DNA from: Ochotona curzoniae
Lineage: Eukaryota; Chordata; Mammalia; Lagomorpha; Ochotonidae
Assembly (NCBI RefSeq): GCF_017591425.1
Contig: NW_024467119.1
Location: 27,935,001-27,999,000 of the forward strand
Direction of reading: 5' to 3'
DNA length: 64,000 nucleotides
Both the position numbers and the translations under genes were made by a program. Below the pieces are notes generated by a model that was not told the DNA's origin, searched no databases, and saw only the letters and a list, made by a program, of their open reading frames with translations. Below, one piece after another: positions 46,945 to 58,868 of the stretch (positions within the stretch are counted from its first letter, which is position 1; every line of letters begins with the position of its first letter).

Positions 46945-47160
46945 TGGGTTCAGAATGTGGCTCCATCATCGGCTGCTCGGTGACCCTTGACCTTTCATCG
47001 CTGCCTCAGCTTGCTCACCTGCAATGCAGACACACTCTAACTCCAGGGTTGCTACGGTTATAAACCAGTTCAGTTATTTCAAGTGCCTGCTGTGGGGTCT
47101 AGCATGCAGTACAGTATGTAGTATACACCCATGTACAGTCGCCTAATAAATGTTAGCAGC
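46945..47160 (+). repeat. MIR SINE
   Basis: GCTCGGTGACCCTTGACC, GCTGCCTCAGCTTGCTCACC, TGCAATGCAGAC, GGGTTGCTACGG and GTCGCCTAATAAATGTTAG reproduce the order of the MIR consensus (GTGACCTTGG ... CCTCAGTTTCC ... TCAATAAATG). Confidence 0.8.
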
Positions 47161-47752
47161 TGCTATTTTTAACAGAAAAAACAACCCCACTTGGTTAGAA
47201 TTACGCACAGGAATCCAACTGAAGGTTCCTACAGAACACCAGCTTTAAACATTCCTGGTGAGACTTTCAAAGCAAAGATACAGCTGTGAACTAGGTCAGG
47301 AAAACAACTGGGAACAAAAACTATTAAAATGATCGTCAAGCTTTTAATAAGACCACAAAGATCAATTGGCTAAAAAGATGAAAAATTCGGTGTGAACCAA
47401 TTTCTTCCAGCATGACTGCTGTCACGGCATGTGCTTTGGTTTCACTGCCAGGGCTCCCGGCTCAGAACCCCCGCAGGTTTTGTCGTTCCCTGACTGACAG
47501 GTCAGACCTCACAACCCTTTTGGCAAGAGTTCAGATGCACATATGTGTATTTTCTGGAACATGGTGTAAAATGCATTTCTTAATAGCGTGTCCCAGGCAA
47601 AAAGAAAAGCTTGTAAACACTGCTCTTCCACAGCGATATATAGAAGATTCCACATGTTCAGATGAACAAAATCTTCCATTTCATTTGCTTTCATCAGTTT
47701 TAGAGTTCATATTACTAAAGCATTCGGTAAAGGGTAATATCAGATGAGCTGA
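47161..47752. other. Intron 2, no recognised feature
   Basis: No exon or named repeat. The 111-codon frame at 47412-47747 shows no family resemblance. Confidence 0.45.
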
Positions 47753-47951
47753 GGGGCTGGAGCAGTGGCATAAAGGCTAGTCCTCTGCCTGCAGTGCTCA
47801 CAACCGACATGGGCATCAATTCAAGTCCTGGCTGCTTGGCTCTGGATCTCGCCTGGATCAGCTCAGCTCCGGCCATTGCGGCCATCTGGGAAGTGAACCC
47901 TGCTTCTCTAACTCTGACTTTCAAGTAAAATAAACAAATGTTTGAAAAAAA
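47753..47951 (+). repeat. Internally deleted CSINE
   Basis: GGGGCTGGAGCAGTGGCATAAAGG start, TCAATTCAAGTCCTGGCTGC, then directly GATCAGCTCAGCTCCGGCC and GCGGCCATCTGGGAAGTGAACC. The middle section is missing. Confidence 0.8.
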
Positions 47952-48101
47952 TTATAATAAAGACTATTTTTAAAAATTAAAAATTAGCTGAAATTCTCTG
48001 GCCACTAAGTCTTAAAAAATATAACACAAACATAAAACATGGACTATGGAGTTTTACAGTCCTACATACCTCTGTCTAGCACATGAAAATAGGCAAATAG
48101 A

Positions 48102-48421
48102 GGGTTTGGTGCAATGGCTTAATCGGCATCCTCCCCTTGCAAGCACCAGGATGCATAGGACTGTTGGTTCATGTTCTAGCAGCTCCATTTCCCAGTAAGG
48201 TCCCTCCTTCTGGTGTGCAAAAATCAGTGGAGGACGGCCCAAACACTTGGGACGCTGCACCCATGTGGGAGACCTGCAAGAAGCTCCTGGCTTCCAATTG
48301 GCTCAGCTCCAGCCATTGTGACCATTTGGGGAGTGAGCCAATGGATGGAAGTTCTCTCTGTGTCTCCTCTCTCTGTAAGTCTGCCTTTCAAATAAAAATA
48401 AACAAATCTTTAAAAAAAAAT
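48102..48421 (+). repeat. CSINE, near full length
   Basis: GGGTTTGGTGCAATGGC start, TTGGTTCATGTTCTAGCAGC, CCATTTGGGGAGTGAGCC and CTTTCAAATAAAAATAAACA plus A9. Confidence 0.87.
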
Positions 48422-48652
48422 AAGAAGGAAGGAAGAAGAGCATTTTTGTGACCCACTGTGCCAAAATGTAGGCTAGGACCATGGCTCACATATTCAGCCA
48501 GTGGTCAAATTATAAGCCTGCTCTCTCACAGCCCCACAAATTACAAGAAAACGAAACAAAACAAAAAGCCAAGTACACCACACAGACACAGACAAGGATA
48601 ACCTCAAAGCTTATCTTGTGCACCAAAATTCACTCATCTCCCCTGGCCGTAC

Positions 48653-48780
48653 CTTGAGGATAACCCAGACAGAGCTCTCTTGAGAATCTCGGGGGTCCTA
48701 TCTGAGGATGGCGGGATATCTGGAATATCAGAATCTGCTCTGGAATCCAAATCTCCATATCTGTCATCGATATCTGTTTC
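48653..48780 (-). CDS. CDS1: CDS1 exon 2: acidic cytosolic N-terminal region
   Basis: The acceptor is CAATTTTAG before 48780 and the donor is AAG|GTACGG. Forty-two codons begin ETDIDDRYGDLDSRADSDI, continue DIPPSSDRTPEILKRALSG and end LSS. The last two bases AG start the Arg completed in exon 3. It encodes the Ser- and Asp-rich cytosolic segment before the first membrane span. By memory, human has Thr where this copy has Ala (SRxDSD) and Lys where it has Arg (ILKxALS). The start codon is in exon 1, outside the window. Confidence 0.96.
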
Positions 48781-49429
48781 CTAAAATTGAAGAAAAAGGA
48801 AAATCACTTTGGAAAATAATTTTTTTTTTAAGAAGCCAATGCTTGCCAATGCATGCATTCATTTCTCAGCATGTGGGATCTGAGTTACATAATCTGGAAC
48901 AAAGAAACTGCTTTTAATTTGTCTTGAATATCTGAGCACTGCCATGCTTCCTGGTTAGGAAAGTTTGATCATCTTGGTTAAAACCGATCCAAGTAAAACA
49001 CTGACTGCTTTGCCACATAATGAAGAGAACATGGGTGCTATTCCTAAGAAGATCGTGACCAGGTGTTCACACACCCTTTTTGAAACTGCTCACAAATAAG
49101 ATCGCATCCACAATAAGAACAGGATCTTACACAGGCATGGCATTTTCCACACACTGTAAGCGTTTTAACTTTCATTATTTTGATGGGCCCTTAAGAAATT
49201 ACCCAATGAAGCTGGTCAAGTGAACGTAATCATTTCTGCTTTATGGACGGCTAAACTGTGATCATAAGTGTATGCTTCAGTGGTGATCATTTTTCTCCCA
49301 AAAAGTTATTATAAACTACCTGCCAGGCATGCATGCACAGCAGCTGTGTGTTACAAGCGAGAGATGCGACAGACTCTTTTCGTGGTCACAGCAGTATTTC
49401 CAGGCACAAGCTGAGGCCAGACTAATTTT
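48781..49429. other. Intron 1 next to exon 2; possible MIR
   Basis: At 49130-49300 ACACTGTAAGCGTTTTAAC followed by TTTATGGACGGCTAAACTG fits a reversed MIR. Otherwise nothing is recognised. Confidence 0.4.
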
Positions 49430-49772
49430 TTAAAAATAATATTTATTTATCTTTTTATTTTGAAGATTTTTTTATTTATTTGCTTATCTTTACATATATA
49501 AGGCAGAGTTAGAAGGAGAGACAGACTGCTTCACTCTCCCAAATAGCCACCATGGCCAGAGCTAAGCCAAGCTGAAGCAGGAAGCCAGAGCTTCTTCTGG
49601 GCCTCCCACAGAAGTGCAGGGGCTCAAAGCCTTGAGCATCCTATACTGCCTTCCCAGGCCATAAGCAGGAAGCTGGATCAGCAGCGGAGCAGGACTGCAC
49701 CTGGTGCCCATATGGGATACCAGCACTTCAGAGAGAGGATGAGTCTTAGGCCACCATGCCTGCCCCATGTAT
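49430..49772 (-). repeat. CSINE (reverse), older
   Basis: TTTTTTATTTATTTGCTTATC reversed tail, CACTCTCCCAAATAGCCACC, GGGCCTCCCACAGAAGTGC, AGCAGGACTGCACCTGGTGC and CTTAGGCCACCATGCCTGCCC. Confidence 0.85.
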
Positions 49773-49867
49773 ACCTGATATCCAGGTGCAGCAAGGTACT
49801 ATAACCAACCTTCACCACCCTCAACCGAACTGACCTAATTTTCTCTATTCTTTAAACTTATGACTTA

Positions 49868-50155
49868 TGTATTTATTTATCTACTTATTTATTTTAAAGG
49901 CAAATTATTCAAGATTTTCCAAGCACTCATTCACACCCCCAAAATGGCCACAACAGCAGGTTAACGTCAGGAGCATCTTCCAGGTGTTCCATACATTTGG
50001 CCGGAATCCAAACATCTGGGTTACCCTTCATTGCCTTCCCAGGCACATTAGAAAGCTGGATGGGAAGAGGAGCAGCTGGGACATAAACAGTTGCTCCTAT
50101 GGGATGACAGTATCAGAGGCAATGATTTAACCCACTATGCCATAATGCCAGCCCC
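49868..50155 (-). repeat. CSINE (reverse), older
   Basis: TATTTATTTATCTACTTATT reversed tail, AGGAGCAGCTGGGACATAAAC at the B box, and CCCACTATGCCATAATGCCAG at the 5' end. Confidence 0.82.
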
Positions 50156-50169
50156 TTACTTCTGACTTC

Positions 50170-50493
50170 TTTTTTATTTATTTATCTATTTATATTGGAA
50201 AGGCAGATTTACAGAGAGAAGGAGAGTGAAAGATCTTCTGTCCACTGATTTACGCCCCAAGTGGTTGCAATGGCCAGAGCCATGCTATTCTGAAGCCAAG
50301 AGCCAGGAGCTTCTTCCAGGCCTCCCATGTGGGTGCAGGGTCCCAAGGCTCTGCGCTATCATTCACTACTTTCCCAAGTCACAGCAGCGAGCTGGACGGG
50401 AAGCAGAGCAGCTGGGACACAAACAGGTGCCCATATGGGATCCTGGCATATGCAAGGCAAGGACTTTAGCCACTGAGCCATCGCACCAGGCCC
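50170..50493 (-). repeat. CSINE (reverse), fairly intact
   Basis: TTTATTTATTTATCTATTTA reversed tail, ACGCCCCAAGTGGTTGCAATGG, CAGCTGGGACACAAACAGG and GCCATCGCACCAGGCCC. Confidence 0.87.
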
Positions 50494-50574
50494 AGTTTCT
50501 GGTTTTTGTTTTGTGCTTCAAAACACAAATTTTTTTTTATATTCTCACTTCTTTGAAATGCCCCCTTAAGTATG

Positions 50575-50873
50575 GGAGGCTGGCGTGACAGTATGGCAGC
50601 CTAATCCTCTACTTGTGGCTCCAGCATGCCATACTGGTACTAATTCACATCCCAGCTGCTCCATTTCTGAACCAGCTCCCTGCTTATGGCCTGGAAAAGC
50701 AGTAGAGGATGGCCCAAGTCCTTGGGTACCTGCACCCACGAGGGAAATCCCAAAGAAGCTCCTGGCTTTTGGCTCCATGTTGACCTAGTTCTGGCCAATG
50801 AGGCTATCTGCGGAGTAAAGCAGTGCATGGAAGATTTCTCTGTAATTCTGACTTTCAAAAAGTTAAATTTTAA
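50575..50873 (+). repeat. CSINE, older
   Basis: GTGACAGTATGGCAGCC head, ACTAATTCACATCCCAGCTGC, TATGGCCTGGAAAAGCAGTAG, GAGGCTATCTGCGGAGTAAAGC and TGACTTTCAAAAAG tail. Confidence 0.82.
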
Positions 50874-53149
50874 TTCCAATAAGAATAATTAAAAGATAAT
50901 CCCTTAACAGTGGCATTTAGAGCAATTATTCAACTACAGAATTATTAGCAGGTATCCTTATTTTTCTGCATTTTCCTCTATTACAAAGATGACAGTTTTG
51001 GAATAGAAAACAAGAATGTGACTAGAGACCAGGGGAAAAAAGGAAGCGGACTCTTACACAATGCACAAACAGAACTTGCTGCTTCTTAACTCATAATTTA
51101 AATCTGAGGTTTCCAAGTTGGGTCTGACGTCAGGCACCCTCACAACTTCCCTTTCCCTCTCTGCACACACTGATCACCCCCTAGAATCTGTGTCTCCAGA
51201 CGGGCTTTCCACCAACATCAGCAGAAATTCAACAGAGGCAAAGTGACCCCCCCTCTTACACCTCACACTACCCATCCTCTGTATTTCCTAGTTTTCCACC
51301 AACTCAGGTTAGAAATGGATATCAACATGCACACACATCTCCTGTAACCAACAACCAATGAGAATCCCTCCATCTCCACCTGCACCTAGGGCTGTGTGCT
51401 ACCCATCCATCCTGCTCACTCAGATGCACAGTTCATTGCACAGAAAAAGCAGCTCCGATCTCAACACTGACTGCTGAAAGCCGTTAGAACAAAGCTAAAG
51501 TAGCTCGCATCACTTCTGCTGCTTCTCAACAGCGGACCTCCCTGATAAGGCACACAACATCATCTCTACATGTGGACACAGTAGGAAACTGCACTCACTT
51601 CTCCCCATTTGCCCCATTCCAAACCTCCCTGCTCTGTCCTCCAAGCCTGGATACTGTTGCCAGTTCCCACCATGGCCTTATTTTCAAGGTCGCCTTCATT
51701 TTTTTGAAAGATGTACAGAGCAAGGGGAGGAAGGAAGAGAAATCTACCATTTTCTTGCTTACTACCCAAATGGCTGCAATAGCTGGAGCTGGGCAAGATG
51801 GAAGCCAGGAATCAGAAATGTCTTCCAGGTGGGAGCTGCACAGGAAGCGGAGCAGCCAGGACCCCATATGAGATACAGAGTCACAGGCAGCAGCTTGACC
51901 CGCTGTATCACTATGCTGTCCGCCAAGATCATTTTCTTCAGGAAATTTCTTCCTTGACCCCTGACATTACCTGTTCTCCAACTATGTTATCTCCATTCTA
52001 TTTAGTTTACTTATCAGTCTAATTAAAATGGCCTCTCTGCTTGTCTACAATGGCCAGGGAACCATAAATTTTGGTATAACAAAATAGGCTTCTCTAAATG
52101 CCAACAGCCTAGCTGAGGACCTATACAGGGACTGGCATTTATTAGGCACTAGACAAAATATGTGTTGAATGAGCTAAGTATGCAAACTTATGCTAACACT
52201 TAAAATACGTTCTCACCTGCTCATGCCAGGCCAGGATTCCTGGGCAAGTCACTCAATGGGGGGGAGGGGGGCTCAGTTCCAGGTACTTAAAATAAGGGCT
52301 TTGGACCATAGGGATTACTCTGGTCCAACTACAAAGCTAGAATGAAGATATTTCCGCTAAGCTATGTCTGAAACTTGAAAAAACAACACTGCACTTTATT
52401 GCCTGTAAACGCAGTTTGTATACTAAACGTGTACTGAGAAAACAAAGCAAAGTTTGTTATAAACGTTGGTTTGTTTTATTTCTATCATTACCAAAGAGAT
52501 AAGTAAATAACTGCCTCCATTTTGTAGATGGAAAAAAGTGGGCTCAGAGATGTTAAATAAATGAAACACTCAAGTTTACAAGGCCCTGAATAATCTCACT
52601 GGGATTTGAAATCACGCAGAAGACGGTAATTCTCTTCAAATAGACATGTATATTCAGGGTAACCCCAATAAACATCGCAGCAAGGCTTTGGGTGGAAATT
52701 TACAGTCTGAGTCTTAAAAAAAAAATTAGGTATAGATAACATCACTGAGAAAAATGATCAGTGGATCAGAATAAAAGGTCCAGGAAAAAAATCCAATATA
52801 CATCTGAGTATCAAACCAAGTTGCAGCGGTCATTAAAAAAATGATACAGAAATAAATAGGAAAAAAAGTTTTGACTTGTACCTCATACCATTCATAAAAA
52901 TAAAATCATAAATATTTCTATAAACCAATAAAGCGTCCATACAATCTCTAGGATTTGGGTTGAACTAGGCATAAAGACTTTTTTTTAGATATGATAAGAA
53001 AAGCATGATCCACTAAATAAATATGTATAATGTCACTGTTTTTCTGGCCAAGAGCCATTTGGGTATTTATGATATAATTCACAGGCCATAAAAAGTATTA
53101 ACTTGAAAGATTAACCTACCATAGATTCACTGAATTTCTTTTTTTCTTT
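50874..53149. other. Intron 1 segment with two old repeats
   Basis: A diverged reverse CSINE is visible at about 51700-51930 (CCCAAATGGCTGCAATAGC, GCAGCCAGGACCCCATATGAG). A reversed MIR lies at about 52480-52630 (CCTCCATTTTGTAGATGG, CTGGGATTTGAAATCACGC). A C- and G-run occurs at 52257-52270. No exon is seen. Confidence 0.55.
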
Positions 53150-53240
53150 TTCAATTTTTTTTATTGCATTTAATTTTATAACAACGTTTCATAGGCTCTG
53201 ATGATCCCCCTTCCCCAAGTTCCACCCACTGTTGCCTTGG
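53150..53240 (-). mobile_element. L1 3' tail (reverse)
   Basis: TTTTTTTTATTGCATTTAAT followed by CATAGGCTCTGATGATCCCC is the reverse of the L1 3' end seen at 22840-22885 (AGAGCCTATGAAACT ... AATAAAAAAA). Confidence 0.7.
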
Positions 53241-53384
53241 CAGGGCCGGACCAAACCCCAAGAGAGCGAGAAAGGAGAAGACAAGCCCCTGGCTGGTAAA
53301 GACTGGACGCACATCACTCAGCTGCTACAGCACGTGCAGCTAGCATGCAGGGAGGGCGCCTCAAAATACAATAATAAAACAAGT

Positions 53385-53560
53385 CAATTAAAAAGCATGA
53401 GCAAATATTTGAACAGACACTTTGCCAAAAGCTGTACACAGATGGCAAACAGGCACATAAAAAGATGTCCAATATCATTAGTCATCAGGGAAATACAAAT
53501 CAAAACTACAGAGTGATGTCCCTGTGTAGCCACCAGAACGGGTACGCGTGGGAAACAGCC
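53385..53560 (+). mobile_element. L1 ORF2 3' fragment
   Basis: GAACAGACACTTTGCCAAA, AAAAGATGTCCAATATCATT and CATCAGGGAAATACAAATCAAAAC are the well-conserved ORF2 C-terminal nucleotide blocks also found at 4437-4560. Confidence 0.85.
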
Positions 53561-54024
53561 CATCAGATGCTACGGAAAACGTGGAAAAATGGAAACTCTT
53601 TCTGGGCTTTGGTTTGCTTATGGAATTTTTAAAAACGAACCTATTTTTTCAATTTTAAGAATAAATAATTTTTAGTATTTTGCCATATTCATTTTTATAT
53701 AGATATGCATAGATACATACATATATTATTTTTTTCTTTAAAAACAGGAATGTCAGTATCACAAAATGAGAGATTCGTGAAAATGCTCATAGCATGGGCA
53801 AAGAAAGGCATATTGTCATGTACATAACTCAGTGAGGCAATATTTATAACTGTATGTAAAATAACGTGATATTCATTCAATTTTTATACTATGTGTCTTA
53901 ACCTCCACAATTAAGACAACACATGACATTCAATGTTCTGGGCCTAACATTTCATTTAGCATAACAATCTTCAGTTCCATTAATTTCGTTACAAATGTCA
54001 GGAGATCATTTACTTTTTATTTTT

Positions 54025-54289
54025 TAAAAAAAATTTATTAATTTTTCTTGAAAGTCACAATGACAGAGAGAAAGACAGAATCTTCCATCCTGCTTTACTC
54101 CCATATGATGGCAATGGCCAAGACTATACAGTCTGAAGTTAGGGGTCTAGGATCTCCTCGGGGCTGCCCACATGAGCGCAGGCACCCCGTGACTTGGGCC
54201 ATCCTCTGCTGCTTTCCCAGGGCACAAGCAGGGAGCTGAATTCAAAGTGGAGCAGCTGGGTCTCAAACTGGCACCCACATGGGATACCA
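54025..54289 (-). repeat. CSINE (reverse), older
   Basis: TTTATTAATTTTTCTTGAAAG reversed tail, TGATGGCAATGGCC, GGGCACAAGCAGGGAGCTG, GCAGCTGGGTCTCAAACTGG and CATGGGATACCAG. Confidence 0.82.
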
Positions 54290-54595
54290 GTAAAAAAGGA
54301 CACGAAAGCTAATCTTTTGCCTGTGGTGCCAGGATCCCACATGGGTACCTGTGCTTGTCCTGACTGCTTTTCTGTTCTAGCAATCTGCTAATGCTCCCAA
54401 GAAGGCAATGGAAAATGGCCCAAGTGCTTGGGCGTCTGCACCCATTGGGGAGACCTAGAAGAAGTTCCAGGATCCTAGGTTTGGCATGGCACAGTCCTGG
54501 ATCATGTGGTCATTTTGGGAAGTAAAACAGTAGATGGAAGATCTTTGTCTTTTCCCTGCTTTCTGAAATTCTTTCAAATAACTTTTTAAAGCATA
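54290..54595 (+). repeat. CSINE, abutting the reverse copy
   Basis: CTAATCTTTTGCCTGTGGTGCC, CAGGATCCCACATGGGTACC, TTGGCATGGCACAGTCCTGG and TTTTGGGAAGTAAAACAG with a CTTTCAAATAAC end. Confidence 0.75.
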
Positions 54596-54732
54596 CATTT
54601 TGGAAAATAACCAGTTTCTTTAAAAATTATGTATCCACCAGATGAACCAGCTAATCCATTCTTAGATATTTAACCAAGAGAAATGAAAGTATCTGTTCCT
54701 GCAAAGAGTTTTACACAAATATCCAAGGTAAC

Positions 54733-55051
54733 TTTTTTTATAAAGATTTATTCATTTTTATTACAAAGTCAGATATACAGAGAGGAAGATCCTCCATCCG
54801 ATGATTCACTCCCCAAGTGAGCCGCAACGGACGGTGCTGCGCCAATCCAAAGCCGGGAACCAGGAACCTCTTCCAGGTCTCCCACGCAGGTGCAGGGTCT
54901 CAAGGCTTTGGGCCATCCTCAACTGCTTTCCTAGGCCACAAGCAGGGAGCTGGATGGGAAGTGGAGCTGCCGGGATTAGAACCAGCGCCCATATGGGATC
55001 CTGGGGCGTTCAAGGTGAGGGCTTCAGCCGCTAGGCCACGCCGCCGGGCTC
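54733..55051 (-). repeat. Young CSINE (reverse) with 12-bp TSD
   Basis: TTTATTCATTTTTATTACAAAG reversed tail, GATGATTCACTCCCCAAGTG, GGATTAGAACCAGCGCCC B box and ACGCCGCCGGGCT. ATCCAAGGTAAC flanks it at 54721-54732 and 55052-55063. Confidence 0.95.
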
Positions 55052-55063
55052 ATCCAAGGTAAC

Positions 55064-56773
55064 ATTATTTGTAATAGTTGCAAACTAGAAACAACTCCAA
55101 ACATCCACTAGGAAAGGCACAAAATTATATTATTTCAATATGATGTAATAATACCTCAGGCAAGAAGGTATATTACTAATGCATAGATTATTACAGACAA
55201 ATCTCAAAGCAATTACGCTGGGGTAGAAGAATTCAGATAGCATGTATGTGTGTATGTGTATAGATGTGCGTGAGTGTGCATGCGCATCTTTCACTGCATG
55301 CAGCCCTGTTCCAGTCCCCCACTGAAGCAAAGGTGGGCTGACAGGCAGGTGCATCTCACAGGCTCCTGATTAAGCATCACAGTTCATAGCGGACCACAAT
55401 GCCCGAGTAACAGAAAAACAGAAGTTCTTCTGAAGCATGTGAAATGCAGGAGTAAAAAGCAAATCAGGTTCCATCAGTCACCAACACAAGAGCCTTCCAG
55501 AAGCTATCCATTAACTAAGACCAAGCCCGGTCACTCCACCACAGGTATAAAACCCTCTCACCTCATACCCACCCTGCCACTCCACACTCTGCAAAACTCA
55601 AATCTTCCTGCACTCCCCGTGTCAGCACAAATCCTCGCCTCTTCACATACGCTCTATTTGCAGCAATCTTTCTTCTTGAGCCTTGCTTTGCCTGGCTACT
55701 GCCTGCTTCTCCTTGAGGTTGAAGCTCAGATATCCCTATGAGAAAGCGCTTCTTCCAAGAACCTGTTAAAGGCAGAGTACTAGTTACCCTCACCCTCCCA
55801 CAACGTTCCCAAGTTACTCCTAGAAACTGTGAAGATGGTACAGTACAGTGCAAGGGACACTCAGGGCACTAGGGAAAAGCAAGTTTGCTATTCGACTTCT
55901 GATTGGGAGAAGATGCTGGGCGGGCCAGGTGAATCAGCTATAATCACCAAAGTGCTCAGAAGGAAAAACAGGACAGCCAAGTCAGAGGATGAAATATGAG
56001 GACAGGATGCTGACTTCCAAGATGGAAAAAGGGATCAGGGGCCAAGGCCTGCGGGAACCTCCAGTGGCCATAAGCAAGAACAGACAAGGCCATACACTTC
56101 TCCCTGGGGCCTCCAAGAAAGGGTCAGACTGGCACCTGGATTCCAGCCAAGACCCATTTTAGACCCATGGCTTCCGGAACTCTAAGTATAATGTAGTACA
56201 ACCATGTTGGGTTAAGCCACCAAGTGTATGACTTGTTGAAGCAGCCACAGGAAACAAACTGGTGTGCAGAGACCCTGCCCCATCTGTGCTGCAAGTCCCT
56301 GGAGCAGCCTGTCTCAAAGCCAGTCCATACAGCATGTCTGGCTGGCTCGCTGCTCTCTCCACAGCTCTGTTAGCTCTGGACAGTGTGCTGAGGGAACAAT
56401 GACCATCCCCGTCACCTCTGATCCCAAACACAATCAGGCCAAATCTTCCTGTTTCCAGCCCCACTGCCTACAGCACCCTCTGCCACTCCTAAGATGCTAT
56501 CTCTAACATTCAACCCCTACCTAATTTCAAGAACTGTCCCATGATTTTCTGAAACGCGTGTGCTCCTCATTCGGATCTTTATCCACTGCCACACCGTTCT
56601 GCCACATCTCAAAAAATACACTACATATGTTTTAAATTACAAATCAGGAATAAAAATCCCTGAAGGAAAAATTCATGGGATAACACCAAGAAACCTTAAA
56701 AAAAAAAAATGGATGCTCTTTCTTTAACTGTGAATCATAACCATTATCACAAAAATACATTTTCTAAAAGTTG
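55064..56773 (+). other. Intron 1 segment; L2-like remnant
   Basis: At about 55570-55830 CCTGCACTCCCCGTGTCAGC, GGTTGAAGCTCAGATATCCC and GAAAGCGCTTCTTCCAAG loosely follow a plus-strand L2 3' end. No exon is found in the remainder. Confidence 0.4.
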
Positions 56774-57068
56774 TTTTTTTTTTTTTATTGGAAAGGCAGA
56801 TTTTACAGAGAAAGGGAGAGACAGAGAGAAGGCTTTTCCATCTGCTGGTTTACTTCTGGAGCTGAGTCCATTCAATGCCAGAGAGGAACTTTTTCCAGGT
56901 CTCCCATGTGGTTGCAGGATCCCAAGGCTCTGGGCCATCCTCTACTGCTTTCCCAGGTCACAGGCAGGGAGCTGGATGGGAAGGAGAGCAGATGGGAGTG
57001 AACTGGCACCCATATGGGATCCCAATGCTTCCAAAGGGAGGATTAGCCATGTGAGCCATCTTTTACCT
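56774..57068 (-). repeat. CSINE (reverse)
   Basis: TTTTATTGGAAAGGCAGATT, CTCCCATGTGGTTGCAGG, CAGGCAGGGAGCTGGATGGG and AACTGGCACCCATATGGGATCC. Confidence 0.87.
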
Positions 57069-58547
57069 GAGACTGCATTAACACTCCCTGTCCATACTTC
57101 AGCCACATTTTCGGGGCTCAGAGAAATAATGTCTACCACTATTCCATGTTGGCCCCTGTTCAGAGGGAAGTTTAGGAACCATGAACAATTAAACTTGCTC
57201 CTGAATATATTCTGCAATGTGTGACCCATATGTGAACCAGAGGGGTGGCAGATGTAGAAAACTGGAAATATCTGTATATGGTTTGTTATTACAGCTAGGT
57301 GGGAGACTGTATTTTAAGAGATGTATATCTTAATTTTGGGTGAGTGGCTAAGTTGCAGAATGTCTACCAAATTCCTACCAAAAGGAAGGAAACGGCAAAC
57401 ATAAAACTCAAACTGTGATTATCTTCAAGCGGTCTAAGTCATTCATATAACTAGCTAGTATCCCAACCCTTCTGTGTCAACTCCACAGTTATTAAAACCA
57501 GTATAAATCATTTCAAATAAGACGATCAGGTGCAACAATCCAGGGGGATGACCTCTACATGACACATGTCCCAAAGTTGTTCAATAGCTGAATTCTCGGG
57601 CAGCCCAAGTGCACGCACGCCCAGTTAGCATGAAGAAAACAAAAGCAACCCTGAAAGGGACATGAGGCTGATCCTGTTCCCCAGGACTGGACTTAAAAGC
57701 ACTGGGGTAAAATGCTAAATCCCATATAAGCTTAGTAAATATTTACTGCTCTATGGCACCACAGCATTTTGAAATGGCCTACCTGGGCCAGGAAGATGGG
57801 CAGAGAGCCCAACTTTAACTGCCAAGGTGTTTGGGCCCACTGAGCCAGCCAGGTAATCAAGCCAGATGTCTTCACTGGCTTTACACAAAGCTCTTACATA
57901 GTTGGCCAAGAGTTGTGGCAAACACGCTCAACTGCAAACTCAGTGAGAAAGCAAAACAGCAACACTACTGTTTTTGCCAAAAGCTGCCCGACGTGTTCAC
58001 AGGCAGGTGATCCTCTGGCCCGACTGGACTCTATCTTCCCTGAGCTGTATCTGTCTACTTTATGTTTGAAAAAAAAAAAGCATAACATCTTGCTGGTTCT
58101 GAAGTCTTAAGCAAATACTCCATGCCATGCCACAAAAAATAAGTCAGACCTCTCCTTTATGAAGAAGAAAATAAGTCCAGTATTAGAAAGGTCACTGCGT
58201 GAGCATTCCTCACGCATGCTGAGCCACCAATAGCGTCATGTTGGGGCCCAGGACACCCCACCCCAAAATACAACCACGGGAGACAAGAAGCTGACAGTGC
58301 GAAATTAGATTTCTTTGCCATGTTCTGGGCTAGTGCTTTTAAGACACTGCAGGCACAGTGGTAGCTCTGAGGAGTTGTCCTACAAGCCAAGTTTACATCC
58401 ATAAAGGAAATTACATTGCTCAAAGTATCTGGACCAGGAAGAGCTGTTCCCAGGCACCCTTCAGGACAATGGTTATTCATTCCATATTCCCTCCTTTCCC
58501 ACTCACTGCCCCTGACACTAAGCCACAACACTTTTTTTCCCCTTTCT
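57069..58547. other. Intron 1 segment, no recognised feature
   Basis: No exon or named repeat. The 124-codon minus frame at 58157-58531 has no family resemblance. Confidence 0.45.
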
Positions 58548-58868
58548 GTTAAAGATTTATTTTATTTTTATTGTAAGGCAGATTTATAGACAGAAGGTAA
58601 AAGAGAAAGATCTTCCATCTACTGATTCACTCCCAGATGGCCACAACTGCGAGCGCTGAGAGGATCTGAAGCCACGAGCCAAGAGGCTTTTTCTTGTCTC
58701 CCACACAGGTGCAGGGCCCAAGGAACGTGTGCTATCCTTCACTGTTTTCCCAGGCCACAAGCAGGGAGCTGGATGGAAAGTGGAGCAACCTGCATATGAA
58801 CAGGTGCCCATATGGGATGCAGGTGCTTGCAGGTGGAGGATCAGCTAGCTGAGCCATCGTGCAGGCTC
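58548..58868 (-). repeat. CSINE (reverse)
   Basis: AAAGATTTATTTTATTTTTATTG reversed tail, CACTCCCAGATGGCCACAAC, GCCACAAGCAGGGAGCTGG and GCTGAGCCATCGTGCAGGCTC. Confidence 0.87.

Noticed and set aside
2809..48780. Assignment to the paralogue CDS2
   Set aside because: The C-terminus ends QPTLKV and the loop in exon 10 follows CDS1; the CDS2 tail as I recall it differs.
58157..58531. 124-codon minus-strand frame
   Set aside because: No similarity to any family and no splice-compatible neighbours.
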